From Teichococcus rhizosphaerae (GTDB taxonomy: Bacteria > Pseudomonadota > Alphaproteobacteria > Acetobacterales > Acetobacteraceae): DNA of 54,112 bases. The stretch spans positions 1-54,112 of the forward strand of contig NZ_PDNU01000038.1 in NCBI RefSeq assembly GCF_002631185.1. The letters run 5' to 3'. This document shows, piece by piece, positions 1 through 9,267 of the stretch; position 1 is the stretch's first letter; every line of letters starts with the position of its first letter. A program made the translations under genes and the position numbers. A model generated the notes under the pieces. That model made no database searches and was not told the DNA's origin. It saw nothing but the letters and a program-made list of their open reading frames with translations.

Positions 1-149
1 AGGATGACGTTGGCCTGGAGGTCTAACCGGCGCCGGCATCCCGGTCGTGGCGCCCTGGGCGCCATCCGATCAGGATGCCGGCTGCCGCTCGGGGCGGCGC
101 GGCCGCCCGGCAAGCGCGGGAGGCTACGCGAACGCCACGGAAGGGAGGG

Positions 150-440
150 CTAGTGGGCCAGTCCGCAGGCCGTGCTGCGCAGGGCGAAGGGAAGGGCGGT
201 GGGGCAGAGCTGCCACAGCTTCTCATAGGCCATGATCAGCCCTTCCAGGGCGCGCGTGCGGAGCTGGCTCGGCGCCATGCTCTGCAATTCCAGTTCCAGG
301 AGCTCGAGCAGCACAAGCCCGCAATAGGGATCGCCCTCGTCGCAGGCCTGGTGAAAGGCGTTCAGCAACTTGTTGGGCAAGCCGTCATGCTGCTTGATCT
401 GAATCGCATCGTCCTTGATGCGGCGGAACTGGGAGGCCAT
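150..440 (-). CDS. Small hypothetical protein (96 aa)
   Basis: I do not recognise this protein. It is predicted to be mostly helical, has no signal peptide or membrane segment, and has two Leu/Glu-rich stretches in its first half. The ATG at 440 is chosen because the minus strand has a GAAGGA Shine-Dalgarno about 7 bases upstream; a TTG at 455 would add five residues. The DNA just upstream is markedly AT-rich for this genome and holds a small palindrome, which supports a real promoter here. It stands alone, downstream of and co-oriented with the yqgE gene but 272 bases away, so it probably has its own promoter. Coding status is likely but not certain. Confidence 0.55.
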   Translation of the reverse strand: MASQFRRIKDDAIQIKQHDGLPNKLLNAFHQACDEGDPYCGLVLLELLELELQSMAPSQLRTRALEGLIMAYEKLWQLCPTALPFALRSTACGLAH

Positions 441-454
441 CTCGGCGTCCTTCA

Positions 455-470
455 ATCACAAAGCTGTGAT
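455..470. promoter_or_regulatory. Palindrome over the leader of the small gene
   Basis: ATCACA and TGTGAT form a perfect 6-bp inverted repeat with a 4-base spacer (455-460 and 465-470). It lies immediately upstream of the ribosome-binding site of the minus-strand gene starting at 440, inside an AT-rich stretch (about 455-535) that also holds AAAATATTTT (523-532). It could be an operator or a small RNA hairpin. The half sites look like Crp/Fnr half sites but in the opposite arrangement, so no regulator is assigned. Confidence 0.35.
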
Positions 471-712
471 AAATACATACACCGTTCTTTAGGCCTTTGT
501 TAAGGGATTCTTCGCTCTCGCGAAAATATTTTGGCAGAAGAACAAAAGCCCGAGCTCAAGCTTGCCCTGTGTCCATGGCCGCGCGGCTGGCCAAGGGCCG
601 GGCTAACACGTTGCCGCCCCGCCATTCTTCCGAGCGCATGATGCCGCGGCGGGCGGCGGCGCGGCGCGTCTCGCCGCTGGCGCGGGGAAGATCGGGCAAG
701 GGAGAGGCGGGC

Positions 713-1351
713 TCAGGCGTGACCGGCGGTGCCGGAAAGCAGCAGCGGGTCGATGCGCAGCTTGGCCAGGGCCTGGCGCCATTTCTCGTCCGGCGTGCCC
801 TCGAACAGAAGCGCCTCGTCCGGCGTCACGTTCAGCCAGGCATTGCGCTGGATCTCGTCCTCCAGCTGGCCCGGGCCCCAGCCGGCATAGCCCAGCGCCA
901 GCAGCCCCTGGCGCGGGCCGCCGCCGCCGGCGATGGCCTTGAGGATGTCGACGCTGGCCGTCAGGGCGAGATCGCCGGTCACCTTGAGGCTGCCTTCGCT
1001 CGACCAATCGGTGGTGTGCAGCACGAAGCCCCGGCCGCCCTCCACCGGGCCGCCGGCCAGCAGGCGGATCTGCCGCTGCGGCGGCAGCGGCTCCACCTCG
1101 AGCTGCTTGAGCAGTTCCTCGAAGCTGAGATTCTCCAGCGGCTTGTTCAGCACGATGCCCATGGCGCCATCGGCCGAATGCGCGCACAGGCAGATGACCG
1201 CGCGCGCGAAGCGCGGGTCCTGCATGCTGGGCATGGCCACCAGGAGCTGCCCGCCCAGATAGCCCGCCTGCAGGCCGCCCGCCCGGCCCCAGCCGGCTGC
1301 GGCGGAACGGGAAGCCCCTGGAATCTCAACCTCGCGTGCGCGTTTTGCCAT
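713..1351 (-). CDS. YqgE/AlgH family protein
   Basis: The 212-residue protein belongs to the UPF0301/YqgE-AlgH family. The family core starts near residue 29 with GYLGGQLLVAMPSM, followed by DPRFARAVI, then GIVLNKP and a GGPV segment, in the family order. The molecular function of the family is unsettled; AlgH was linked genetically to alginate control in Pseudomonas. The first 28 residues are a low-complexity extension and no clear Shine-Dalgarno precedes the ATG at 1351, so the true start could be a little further in. It is transcribed divergently from the peroxiredoxin gene, with 149 bases between them. Confidence 0.85.
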   Translation of the reverse strand: MAKRAREVEIPGASRSAAAGWGRAGGLQAGYLGGQLLVAMPSMQDPRFARAVICLCAHSADGAMGIVLNKPLENLSFEELLKQLEVEPLPPQRQIRLLAGGPVEGGRGFVLHTTDWSSEGSLKVTGDLALTASVDILKAIAGGGGPRQGLLALGYAGWGPGQLEDEIQRNAWLNVTPDEALLFEGTPDEKWRQALAKLRIDPLLLSGTAGHA

Positions 1352-1444
1352 GGTGTGGTGAAGATGGCGGCGGGGCGGGCCCCGCGCAAGCGGCGCGATG
1401 CCCAGGGCTCCGGCGGGGTGGAGGAAAGCTGGCCAGGGGCTCGG

Positions 1445-1471
1445 TTGACAGGGTGCGCGCCGGCGTGAAAT
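1445..1471 (+). promoter_or_regulatory. Candidate sigma-70-type promoter for the peroxiredoxin gene
   Basis: TTGACA at 1445-1450 is a perfect -35 hexamer. A weak -10-like TGAAAT lies at 1466-1471, a 15-base spacer. The site is about 30 bases upstream of the peroxiredoxin start, in the divergent gap with yqgE. The -10 is poor, so this is a candidate only. Confidence 0.35.
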
Positions 1472-1500
1472 GCCGGGGGCCCAACGAGGAGAACGGTCCG

Positions 1501-1983
1501 ATGCCGATCCAAGCCGGCGAGTCGATTCCCGCCCTGACGCTGACCCAGGCCACCGTCGAGGGCCCGCGCGAGCTGACCACCGAGGCGCTGTTCGGCGGCA
1601 AGACCGTGGTGCTGTTCGGCGTGCCGGGCGCCTTCACCCCCACCTGCTCGGCCAAGCACATGCCGAGCTTCCTGCAGAACATCGACGCGCTGAAGGCCAA
1701 GGGCGTGGACACGGTCGCCTGCATGGCGGTCAACGACCCCTTCGTGATGCAGGCCTGGGCCAAGGACCAGCTCGTGGGCGACAAGGTGGTGATGCTGGCC
1801 GACGGCTCGGCGGCTTTCACCCGCGCGCTCGGGCTGGAGCTGGACCTGACGGCGCGCGGGCTTGGCGTGCGCTGCCAGCGTTTCGCGCTCATCGCCAGGG
1901 ACGGCAAGGTGGCGCATGTCGCCGTCGAGCAGCCGGGCGCCTTCGAGGTGTCGGGCGGCGAGGCGATCCTCGCGGCGCTCTGA
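1501..1983 (+). CDS. Peroxiredoxin (Prx5/AhpE-like, 160 aa)
   Basis: A thiol peroxidase of the atypical 2-Cys Prx5 group, which reduces hydrogen peroxide and alkyl hydroperoxides in the cytoplasm. The peroxidatic site PGAFTPTCSAKH is clear, with its Cys near residue 47. CMAVNDPFVMQAW follows, the Prx5 signature after the active site. At 160 residues it has the usual length. The ATG at 1501 is preceded by GAGGAGAA at good spacing; longer in-frame readings overlap the divergent gene and lack this site. The reductant (glutaredoxin or thioredoxin) cannot be told, and no glutaredoxin domain is fused. A hairpin follows the stop codon. Confidence 0.92.
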   Translation: MPIQAGESIPALTLTQATVEGPRELTTEALFGGKTVVLFGVPGAFTPTCSAKHMPSFLQNIDALKAKGVDTVACMAVNDPFVMQAWAKDQLVGDKVVMLADGSAAFTRALGLELDLTARGLGVRCQRFALIARDGKVAHVAVEQPGAFEVSGGEAILAAL

Positions 1984-1994
1984 GCGGCGGAACC

Positions 1995-2018
1995 GGGCGC
2001 CGCGTGTCCGTGGCGCCC
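1995..2018. terminator. Hairpin between convergent genes
   Basis: GGGCGCC (1995-2001) and GGCGCCC (2012-2018) form a perfect 7-bp GC stem with a 10-base loop, just after the peroxiredoxin stop and before the end of the convergent NUDIX gene. There is no U tract, as is common in GC-rich genomes. It is probably a shared bidirectional terminator. Confidence 0.5.
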
Positions 2019-2061
2019 GCCATGGCCTGGCCTGGACCGCGCCACGCGGGCGCGGGGCGCC

Positions 2062-2733
2062 TCAGGCGGCCGCTTCCTGCAACCGGTTCTCGCGGCCGCG
2101 GAACCAGATCAGCGGCCGCGTGGCGCGCGCCGTCTCGGGCATGGCCAGCCATTCGCGGAACTCGTTCAGCACGCGCGCGGTGATGGGCGCCACGGGCAGC
2201 GCCAGCACCCCTTCCAGCAACAGCCAGTCCAGCCGCTCCAGCTCGCCCGACCCGGAAAGACTGCCTTCCGCCGCCTCGGCCGGCGCCACCAGGAAGCGGG
2301 CGTTGAAGCGGATCGGGCTGCGGGCGGGGGTCACGGCACGGCAGAGATAGTCCAGCCGGTCCAGCGTCGGCAGAGCACCGCCCAGGCGCAGCCCCGTCTC
2401 CTCCTCCAGCTCCCGCGCCGCGGCGATGGCGAGGGCGCGGGCCAGGCGCGGCGGCGCGCGGCGCTCCAGCGCGGCGCGGGTGTCGGCGCGCAGCTCGGTG
2501 GCGGCGGGGGCGGTGCGGTCGGCCAGGTCGACCCGGCCGCCGGGAAAGACCAGCCGGTTGGGCATGAAGCGGTGCCCGGCCGCGCGCAGGCCCATCAGCA
2601 CCTCCACCGTGCCCCCGGCCGATTGCCGCCACAGGATCAGGCTGGCGGCGTGGCGGGGGTGCGCGGGGCGGGTGCTTGCGGGGTGGCCAGGGCCGGCAGG
2701 GCTGGGTGCGGCGGGGCTGGGCTCGTTGCTCAT
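2062..2733 (-). CDS. NUDIX hydrolase (223 aa)
   Basis: A hydrolase of nucleoside diphosphates linked to another moiety. The catalytic Nudix helix is visible as AAARELEEETGL around residues 105-116 (RExxEExG core), with the Gly-rich PNRLVFPGGRVD segment before it near residues 58-69. The first 25 residues are Pro/Ala-rich and probably disordered. The C-terminal part (REWL, RPLIWFRGREN) resembles alphaproteobacterial NUDIX proteins of unknown substrate. The start at 2733 is the first ATG. It is divergent from the suf regulator with 151 bases between. Its link to Fe-S assembly, if any, is unknown. Confidence 0.88.
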   Translation of the reverse strand: MSNEPSPAAPSPAGPGHPASTRPAHPRHAASLILWRQSAGGTVEVLMGLRAAGHRFMPNRLVFPGGRVDLADRTAPAATELRADTRAALERRAPPRLARALAIAAARELEEETGLRLGGALPTLDRLDYLCRAVTPARSPIRFNARFLVAPAEAAEGSLSGSGELERLDWLLLEGVLALPVAPITARVLNEFREWLAMPETARATRPLIWFRGRENRLQEAAA

Positions 2734-2811
2734 GGGCCTAGCGTGGCACTCCCGCGGCGCCCGGAAAAGAGGGATGCCGGGGAGGCCGGCCGCGAACCAG
2801 ATGACGGCTTC

Positions 2812-2865
2812 TTGACAAGCCCCGGGGGCGAGCGCATCTGCCCGATACCGGACAAGACAGGTCCG
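2812..2865 (+). promoter_or_regulatory. Candidate promoter and operator of the suf cluster
   Basis: A perfect -35 hexamer TTGACA lies at 2812-2817; the -10 at about 2834-2839 (GCATCT) is poor. CGGAC (2849-2853) and GTCCG (2861-2865) form a perfect inverted repeat with a 7-base spacer, 19 bases before the GTG start of the Rrf2 regulator. A symmetric site next to the promoter of an Rrf2 gene is the expected place for autoregulation. The pairing with this regulator is inferred. Confidence 0.4.
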
Positions 2866-2884
2866 CTTTCAGGAGAAGGTCCGC

Positions 2885-3466
2885 GTGTTGCGGCTGTCGA
2901 AACTGACCGATTACGCCGTGGTGGTGCTGGCCCGGCTGGAAGCGGAGGGCGGGGTGCAGACCGCGCCCTGCCTGGCCCTGGCCACCGGCATCGCCGAGCC
3001 GACCGTGGCCAAGGTGCTGAAGGCGCTGGGCCATGCGGGCCTGGTGGAGGGGCTGCGCGGCGCGCGGGGTGGCTACCGGCTGGAGCGCCCCTTGCGGGCC
3101 ATTCCGCTGTCGGAGGTGATCTGCGCCATTGACGGCCCGATCGCGCTCACGGCCTGCGTCGACGGTGCCAGCGGCTGCTGCGAGGCGGAGACGGTCTGCC
3201 CCGTGCGCGGCCGCTGGGATCCGGTGAACGAGGCGATCCGCGCCGCGCTTTCCGCCATTTCCCTGGCCGAGCTGGCGGCCCCCCGCCCCGCCGCCGGCCG
3301 CAGGAAGCCCCCGCCGGCGCAGGCCGGCCCCGATTTCCCGCCGGCGCAGGCCGGCCCTGAATTCCCGCCGGCGCAGGCCGGCCTGAATGCTCCGCCGGCG
3401 CAGGCCGGCCTGAACGCTCCGCCGGCGCCGCCGGCCCGTCTGCCCGCCCATTCGCCCGCCGAGTAA
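2885..3466 (+). CDS. Rrf2-family regulator of the suf cluster (IscR/SufR-type)
   Basis: A DNA-binding Rrf2 protein that probably senses Fe-S cluster status and controls the suf genes directly downstream. The N-terminal MLRLSKLTDYAVVVL is the family start; the winged helix occupies about residues 1-75, including ARGGYRLERP. Three ligand-type cysteines, C91, C98 (or C99) and C105, match the IscR cluster-binding spacing. The GTG start at 2885 follows a GGAGAAGG site. From about residue 139 the protein departs from the family: a Pro/Ala-rich tail contains a 9-residue repeat (PPAQAG plus three residues) in four full copies and one partial copy. Normal family members end near residue 140-160, so the tail is an extension. 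sufB starts 12 bases after the stop. Confidence 0.88.
   Translation: MLRLSKLTDYAVVVLARLEAEGGVQTAPCLALATGIAEPTVAKVLKALGHAGLVEGLRGARGGYRLERPLRAIPLSEVICAIDGPIALTACVDGASGCCEAETVCPVRGRWDPVNEAIRAALSAISLAELAAPRPAAGRRKPPPAQAGPDFPPAQAGPEFPPAQAGLNAPPAQAGLNAPPAPPARLPAHSPAE
3311..3430 (+). repeat. 27-bp tandem repeat inside the suf regulator gene
   Basis: Units begin at 3311, 3338, 3365, 3392 and 3419 (last one partial), exactly 27 bases apart, each with the core CCGCCGGCGCAGGCCGGC. The unit length is a multiple of three, so the reading frame stays open and encodes PPAQAG-type repeats. Each core holds two GCCGGC palindromes and can fold as a hairpin. Nearly the same core occurs at about 47198-47216 between ispH and thrB. 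Confidence 0.9.
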
Positions 3467-3478
3467 GGGGTCAAGATC

Positions 3479-4984
<1,506 letters not shown>

Positions 4985-5072
4985 GGCCCGCCACAGGAAC
5001 CGGGCGCCAGGCGCCAAGCGGGATTGTTCGGGCGGCCCCCCACCGCCCGCAAAGGACGGAACTGAGAAGACG

Positions 5073-5816
5073 ATGTTGAAGATCGAAGGTCTGACCGCCG
5101 AAATCGACGGCAAGGAGATCCTGAAGGGGATCGACCTGGAGGTGCCGCAGGGCGAGGTGCACGCCATCATGGGGCCGAACGGCTCCGGCAAGTCCACCCT
5201 CTCCTATGTGCTGGCCGGGCGCGAGGGCTACGAGATCACCGGCGGCACCGCCAGCTTCAACGGCCATGACCTGCTGGCCATGGAGCCGGAGGAGCGTGCC
5301 GCGACCGGCCTGTTCCTGGCCTTCCAGTACCCGGTGGAGCTGCCCGGCGTCGGCAACGCCAACTTCCTGCGCACCGCGCTCAACGCGCAGCGCCGCAGCA
5401 AGGGCGAGCCCGAGCTGGACGCGATGCAGTTCCTCAAGACCGCGCGCGCGCGCATGAAGGAGCTGTCCATGCCGGAGGACATGCTGAAGCGCGGCGTCAA
5501 TGTCGGCTTCTCCGGCGGCGAGAAGAAGCGCAACGAGGTGCTGCAGATGGCCCTGCTGCAGCCCAGGGTCGCCATCCTGGACGAGACCGATTCCGGCCTC
5601 GACATCGATGCGCTGAAGATCGTGGCGGACGGCGTGAACGCCATGCGCGGCCCCGACTTCTCCGCCGTAGTCATCACCCACTACCAGCGCCTGCTGGACT
5701 ACATCGTGCCCGACCGCGTGCATGTGCTGATGGGCGGCCGCATCGTGCAGACGGGCGGGCCCGAGCTGGCGAAGCAGCTGGAGGCGAGCGGCTACGGCTC
5801 GGTGCAGGCGGCATGA
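5073..5816 (+). CDS. sufC: Fe-S cluster assembly ATPase SufC
   Basis: The ABC-type ATPase of the SufBCD complex; ATP-driven dimerisation opens the SufB-SufD scaffold. The 247 residues have Walker A GPNGSGKST near residue 35, a signature region FSGGEKKRNEVLQM near residue 146 and Walker B AILDETDSGLDIDALKIV. The ETDSGLDID wording is typical of SufC rather than of transporters. There is no membrane segment. Its stop overlaps the ATG of sufD (ATGA), indicating translational coupling. Confidence 0.97.
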   Translation: MLKIEGLTAEIDGKEILKGIDLEVPQGEVHAIMGPNGSGKSTLSYVLAGREGYEITGGTASFNGHDLLAMEPEERAATGLFLAFQYPVELPGVGNANFLRTALNAQRRSKGEPELDAMQFLKTARARMKELSMPEDMLKRGVNVGFSGGEKKRNEVLQMALLQPRVAILDETDSGLDIDALKIVADGVNAMRGPDFSAVVITHYQRLLDYIVPDRVHVLMGGRIVQTGGPELAKQLEASGYGSVQAA

Positions 5817-7123
5817 ACGCCCCGGTCGAGAACAGCCTGAGCGAGGCGGGCCTGAGCGCGGCGGGGGCCGCGGGCTTCCTGCACCGCTATGAGGGGCTGC
5901 GCGCCCGCCTGCCCGGCATCGGCCTGCCCTGGCTCGCCGCGCTGCGGGACCGCGCGGCCGAGGCGTTCCGCGCCCAGGGCTTTCCCACCCGGCGGGTCGA
6001 GGCGTGGAAGTACACCGATCTCGCCCCGCTCACCCAGACGGGCTTCGGCGAGCCGCTGACGCCGGTGGAGAGCGCGCTGCCATTGCCGCGCCACGCGGCG
6101 CCGAAGCGCGTGGTGTTCGTCGATGGCCGCTTCAGCGCCGAGCTGTCGGACGCGGATGTGCCGGTGCGCAGCCTCGCCCGCCACCTGCCGGAGCTGGAAG
6201 GCCGCCTCGGCGCCCTGGCGCGGACCGACGACCTGCCGCTGGTGGCGCTGAACACCGCGCTGTTCGAGGATGGCGCGCTGATCGAGCTGGGGCCGGACGA
6301 GGATGGGGGCGTCGTCGAGCTGCTCTCCGTCACCCGCGCGGATCGCCCCGTCACCGCCCATCCGCGCCACCTGGTGCGGCTGGCCGAGGGTGCCAGGCTG
6401 GTGCTGATCGAGCGCAGCTGGGGCCATGGCGAGAGCCGCTACCTGCACAGCCCGGTCTTCGAGGTCGAGGTGGCGGCGGGGGCGCACATCACCCATGCGC
6501 GCATCCAGCAGGAGGCTTCCGCCGGCCTGCATCTCTCCACCGTCTTCGCCCGCGTGGCGGAGGGCGGCACCTATGACAGCTTCCTGCTGCATGTGGGCGC
6601 GAAGCTGTCCCGCTCCGAGGCGCATGTGGCGCTGGTCGGGCCGAAGGCCGCCGCGCACCTGAACGGCGCGCAGCTGCTGGGCGATGGCCAGCACGGCGAC
6701 TGCACCACCTTCCTCGACCACGCGGCGCCGGACTGCCCGAGCCGCCAGACGGTCAAGACGGTGCTCGCCGGCCGCTCGCGCGGCGTGTTCCAGGGCAAGA
6801 TCCACGTCCACCAGGTCGCGCAGCGCACCGACGGCTACCAGATGAACCAGGCGCTGCTGCTGTCCGACCAGGCCGAGATCGACAGCAAGCCGCAGCTCGA
6901 GATCTACGCCGACGACGTGAAGTGCAGCCACGGCGCCACGGTAGGCGAGCTGGACGAGAACCAGCTCTTCTACCTGCGTGCTCGCGGCATCCCCGCGGCG
7001 GTGGCGCGCTCCATGCTGATCGAGGCCTTCCTGCAGGAGGCGATCGAGGGCGTGACGGAGGAATCCGCCCGTGCCGCCCTGTCCGAGGCCGTGGCCGGCT
7101 GGTGGGAAAGGAACGCGGCGTGA
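5813..7123 (+). CDS. sufD: Fe-S cluster assembly protein SufD
   Basis: SufD pairs with SufB in the scaffold complex and is needed for iron acquisition. The 436-residue length is normal. The N-terminal RRVEAWKYTDLAPL motif and the C-terminal beta-helix with QTVKTVLAGRSRGVFQGKIHV, DSKPQLEIYADDVKCSHGATVGELDENQLFYLRARGI are diagnostic. The conserved Cys and His (KCSHGA) implicated in the SufB-SufD interface are present. It overlaps sufC upstream by four bases and sufS downstream by one base. Confidence 0.97.
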   Translation: MNAPVENSLSEAGLSAAGAAGFLHRYEGLRARLPGIGLPWLAALRDRAAEAFRAQGFPTRRVEAWKYTDLAPLTQTGFGEPLTPVESALPLPRHAAPKRVVFVDGRFSAELSDADVPVRSLARHLPELEGRLGALARTDDLPLVALNTALFEDGALIELGPDEDGGVVELLSVTRADRPVTAHPRHLVRLAEGARLVLIERSWGHGESRYLHSPVFEVEVAAGAHITHARIQQEASAGLHLSTVFARVAEGGTYDSFLLHVGAKLSRSEAHVALVGPKAAAHLNGAQLLGDGQHGDCTTFLDHAAPDCPSRQTVKTVLAGRSRGVFQGKIHVHQVAQRTDGYQMNQALLLSDQAEIDSKPQLEIYADDVKCSHGATVGELDENQLFYLRARGIPAAVARSMLIEAFLQEAIEGVTEESARAALSEAVAGWWERNAA

Positions 7124-8364
7124 TGGACGGGGTGGTGGCGCCTTCCTTCGATGTCGCGCGCATCCGCCAGGATTTCCCGATCCTGTCGGAGAAGGTGCGC
7201 GGCAAGGATCTGGTGTTCCTGGATTCCGGCGCCTCCGCCCAGAAGCCGCGCCAGGTCATCCAGGCCATGACGCGGATGATGGAGACGGCCTACGCCAATG
7301 TCCATCGCGGCGCCTACCACCTCTCGGAGGCCGCCACCGAGGCCTATGAGGCGGCGCGCCGGGCCGTGGCCGGCTTCCTGAACGCGGCGAGCGAGCGGGA
7401 GATCGTCTTCACCGGCTCCTCCACCAACGCCATCAACCTCGTGGCGCACAGCTACGGGCGCGGCGTGCTGAAGCCGGGGCAGGCGGTGCTGGTGTCCGAG
7501 ATGGAGCACCACGCCAACCTCGTGCCCTGGCAGATGCTCAAGGCCGCGCACGGCATCGAGCTGCGCGTGGCGCGGGTGACCGATGCCGGCGAGCTGGACC
7601 TCGAGGATGTCGAGGCCAAGCTGGCGGATGGCAAGGTGGGGCTGGTCGCCGTCACCCACATGTCCAACGTGCTGGGCACGGTGACGCCGGCGGCGCGGCT
7701 GGCCGCCCTGGCGCACGCCCATGGCGCCAGGCTGCTGCTGGATGGCTCCCAGGCCGCCGTCCACCGCGCGGTCGACGTGCAGGCGCTGGGCTGCGACTTC
7801 TACGTCTTCACCGGCCACAAGCTCTACGGCCCCACCGGCATCGGCGTGCTTTGGGGGCGGATGGAACTGCTGGAGGCGATGCCGCCCTTCCTCGGCGGCG
7901 GCGACATGATCTCCGAGGTGACGCTGGAGGGCTTCCTGCCCGCGCCCGTGCCCGCCAAGTTCGAGGCCGGCACGCCGCCCATCATCGAGGCGGTCGGGCT
8001 GCACGCGGCGATCGACTATGTGCGGGGCATCGGCATGGCCTCCATCGAGGCGCATGAGCGGCATCTGGTGGACCGCGCCATGGCGCGTCTCCCGGCCGTC
8101 GACGGGCTCACCCTGATCGGCCGCGCGCAGGACCGCGGCGGCGTCTTCGCCTTCGCGCTCGACAACGCCCATGCCCATGACCTGGCGACATTGCTGGACC
8201 GCGTGGGCATCGCGGTGCGCTCGGGCCGCCATTGCGCCGAGCCGCTGCACGCACGATTTGGGGTGGAGAGCACCTGCCGTGCCTCCTTCGGCCTCTACAC
8301 CACGGAGGCGGAGGTCGATTACCTCGCCGAGGCGCTGGGCAAGGCACGGGAGTTCTTTGGATGA
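7123..8364 (+). CDS. sufS: Cysteine desulfurase SufS
   Basis: A PLP-dependent type II desulfurase that takes sulfur from L-cysteine and holds it as a persulfide. It has 413 residues. The PLP lysine is K233 in FTGHKLYGP, and the catalytic cysteine is C371 in RSGRHCAEPLHARFG. EMEHHANLVPWQ and GSQAAVHRAVDVQ are further SufS marks. The ATG at 7123 shares its A with the sufD stop (TGATG), so a longer in-frame reading into sufD is not needed. Its sulfur acceptor is probably SufU, encoded next, since no sufE lies in the cluster. Confidence 0.96.
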   Translation: MDGVVAPSFDVARIRQDFPILSEKVRGKDLVFLDSGASAQKPRQVIQAMTRMMETAYANVHRGAYHLSEAATEAYEAARRAVAGFLNAASEREIVFTGSSTNAINLVAHSYGRGVLKPGQAVLVSEMEHHANLVPWQMLKAAHGIELRVARVTDAGELDLEDVEAKLADGKVGLVAVTHMSNVLGTVTPAARLAALAHAHGARLLLDGSQAAVHRAVDVQALGCDFYVFTGHKLYGPTGIGVLWGRMELLEAMPPFLGGGDMISEVTLEGFLPAPVPAKFEAGTPPIIEAVGLHAAIDYVRGIGMASIEAHERHLVDRAMARLPAVDGLTLIGRAQDRGGVFAFALDNAHAHDLATLLDRVGIAVRSGRHCAEPLHARFGVESTCRASFGLYTTEAEVDYLAEALGKAREFFG

Positions 8365-8389
8365 ATGCCCGCGGGGCCGCGGAGGGCTG

Positions 8390-8857
8390 ATGTTCGACGA
8401 TCTGCGCGATCTCTACCAGGAAGTGATCCTGGACCATGGCCGCAAGCCGCGGAACTTCCGCCGGCTGGAGGAGGCGGACCGCGAGGGCCGCGGCGACAAC
8501 CCGATGTGCGGCGACCGCATGCAGCTCTGGGTGAAGCTGGCGCCCGACGGGCGGCTGGCGGATGTCGCCTTCCAGGGCAAGGGCTGCGCCATCTCCATGG
8601 CCAGCGCCAGCCTGATGACCGAGACGGTGCGCGGCAAGACGCAGGAGGAGGCGCGCACGCTGGCGGAGAAGTTCCGCGAGCTGGCGATGACCGGCACCTG
8701 CCCCGATTGCGGCGGCGTGCTGGAGGACGAGATGGAGCGCCTGCAGGCGCTGGGCGGCGTGCACGAGTTCCCGAGCCGGGTGAAATGCGCGACGCTCGCC
8801 TGGCACACGCTGAACGCCGCGCTGGAGAACACGGGCAAGGAGGCGAGCAGTGAGTGA
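8390..8857 (+). CDS. sufU: SufU-type sulfur acceptor / scaffold
   Basis: An IscU-like protein of the SufU branch, which accepts persulfide sulfur from SufS through a zinc-site exchange and passes it to SufBCD. The 155 residues carry the expected ligands C40 (with D42 in CGD), C66 (GKGCAIS) and C133 (VKCATLAW). The region between C66 and C133 holds the insertion typical of SufU, here with an extra CPDCGG (C104, C107) that I do not recall from standard SufU. The ATG at 8390 has GGAGGG upstream. It lies 25 bases after sufS and its end overlaps the next gene by 8 bases. Confidence 0.92.
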   Translation: MFDDLRDLYQEVILDHGRKPRNFRRLEEADREGRGDNPMCGDRMQLWVKLAPDGRLADVAFQGKGCAISMASASLMTETVRGKTQEEARTLAEKFRELAMTGTCPDCGGVLEDEMERLQALGGVHEFPSRVKCATLAWHTLNAALENTGKEASSE

Positions 8858-9248
8858 CGGAACCCCCGCTCCCGAGGCCACCACGGCCGGGGCTCATGCA
8901 ACCGGGGCCCACGCCGCCTGGACGCCGGAGGGCGAGACGGCCCCCCGCCTGTCCGAGGACGCCGTGATCAACGCCATCGCCCAGGTCTATGACCCGGAGA
9001 TCCCGGTCAACATCTACGAGCTGGGCCTGATCTACGCCATCGAGCTGAGCGAGGCCGGTGCCGTCAAGGTCGAGATGACGCTGACCACCCCCTCCTGCCC
9101 CTCGGCGCAGGAGCTGCCTGGGCAGGTGGAGGAGATGGTCCGCACCGTCCCCGGCGTCACGGACGTGGCGGTGGAGATCGTCTGGGACCCGCCATGGGAT
9201 CCCTCGCGCATGAGCGAGGACGCCCGGCTGGCCCTCAACATGTACTGA
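8850..9248 (+). CDS. sufT: SufT-like DUF59/MIP18 family protein
   Basis: A small MIP18-fold (DUF59) protein of the type used in Fe-S cluster maturation or transfer. The core is at residues 35-120: DAVINAIAQVYDPEIPVNIYELGL, then VEMTLTTPSCPSAQELP with the conserved family Cys, and VEIVWDPPWDPSRMSEDARL near the end. The first 33 residues are an Ala/Thr/His-rich, poorly conserved extension. The GTG start at 8850 overlaps the end of sufU by 8 bases, implying coupled translation. Its place between sufU and sufA matches alphaproteobacterial suf clusters. Confidence 0.9.
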   Translation: MSDGTPAPEATTAGAHATGAHAAWTPEGETAPRLSEDAVINAIAQVYDPEIPVNIYELGLIYAIELSEAGAVKVEMTLTTPSCPSAQELPGQVEEMVRTVPGVTDVAVEIVWDPPWDPSRMSEDARLALNMY

Positions 9249-9267
9249 GCGCGGAGGAGGAGGAGAG

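Noticed and set aside
3-26. Frame ending DDVGLEV then a stop, at the left edge, as the tail of a gene outside the window.
   Set aside because: Seven codons are too few to support a call. The first 149 bases otherwise show nothing I can identify.
455-470. A canonical Crp binding site.
   Set aside because: Crp sites are TGTGA-N6-TCACA; here the half sites are in the reverse arrangement with a 4-base spacer.
3311-3430. CRISPR-like direct repeat array.
   Set aside because: Period is 27 bases with no unique spacers, it is in frame inside a coding sequence, and no cas genes are near.
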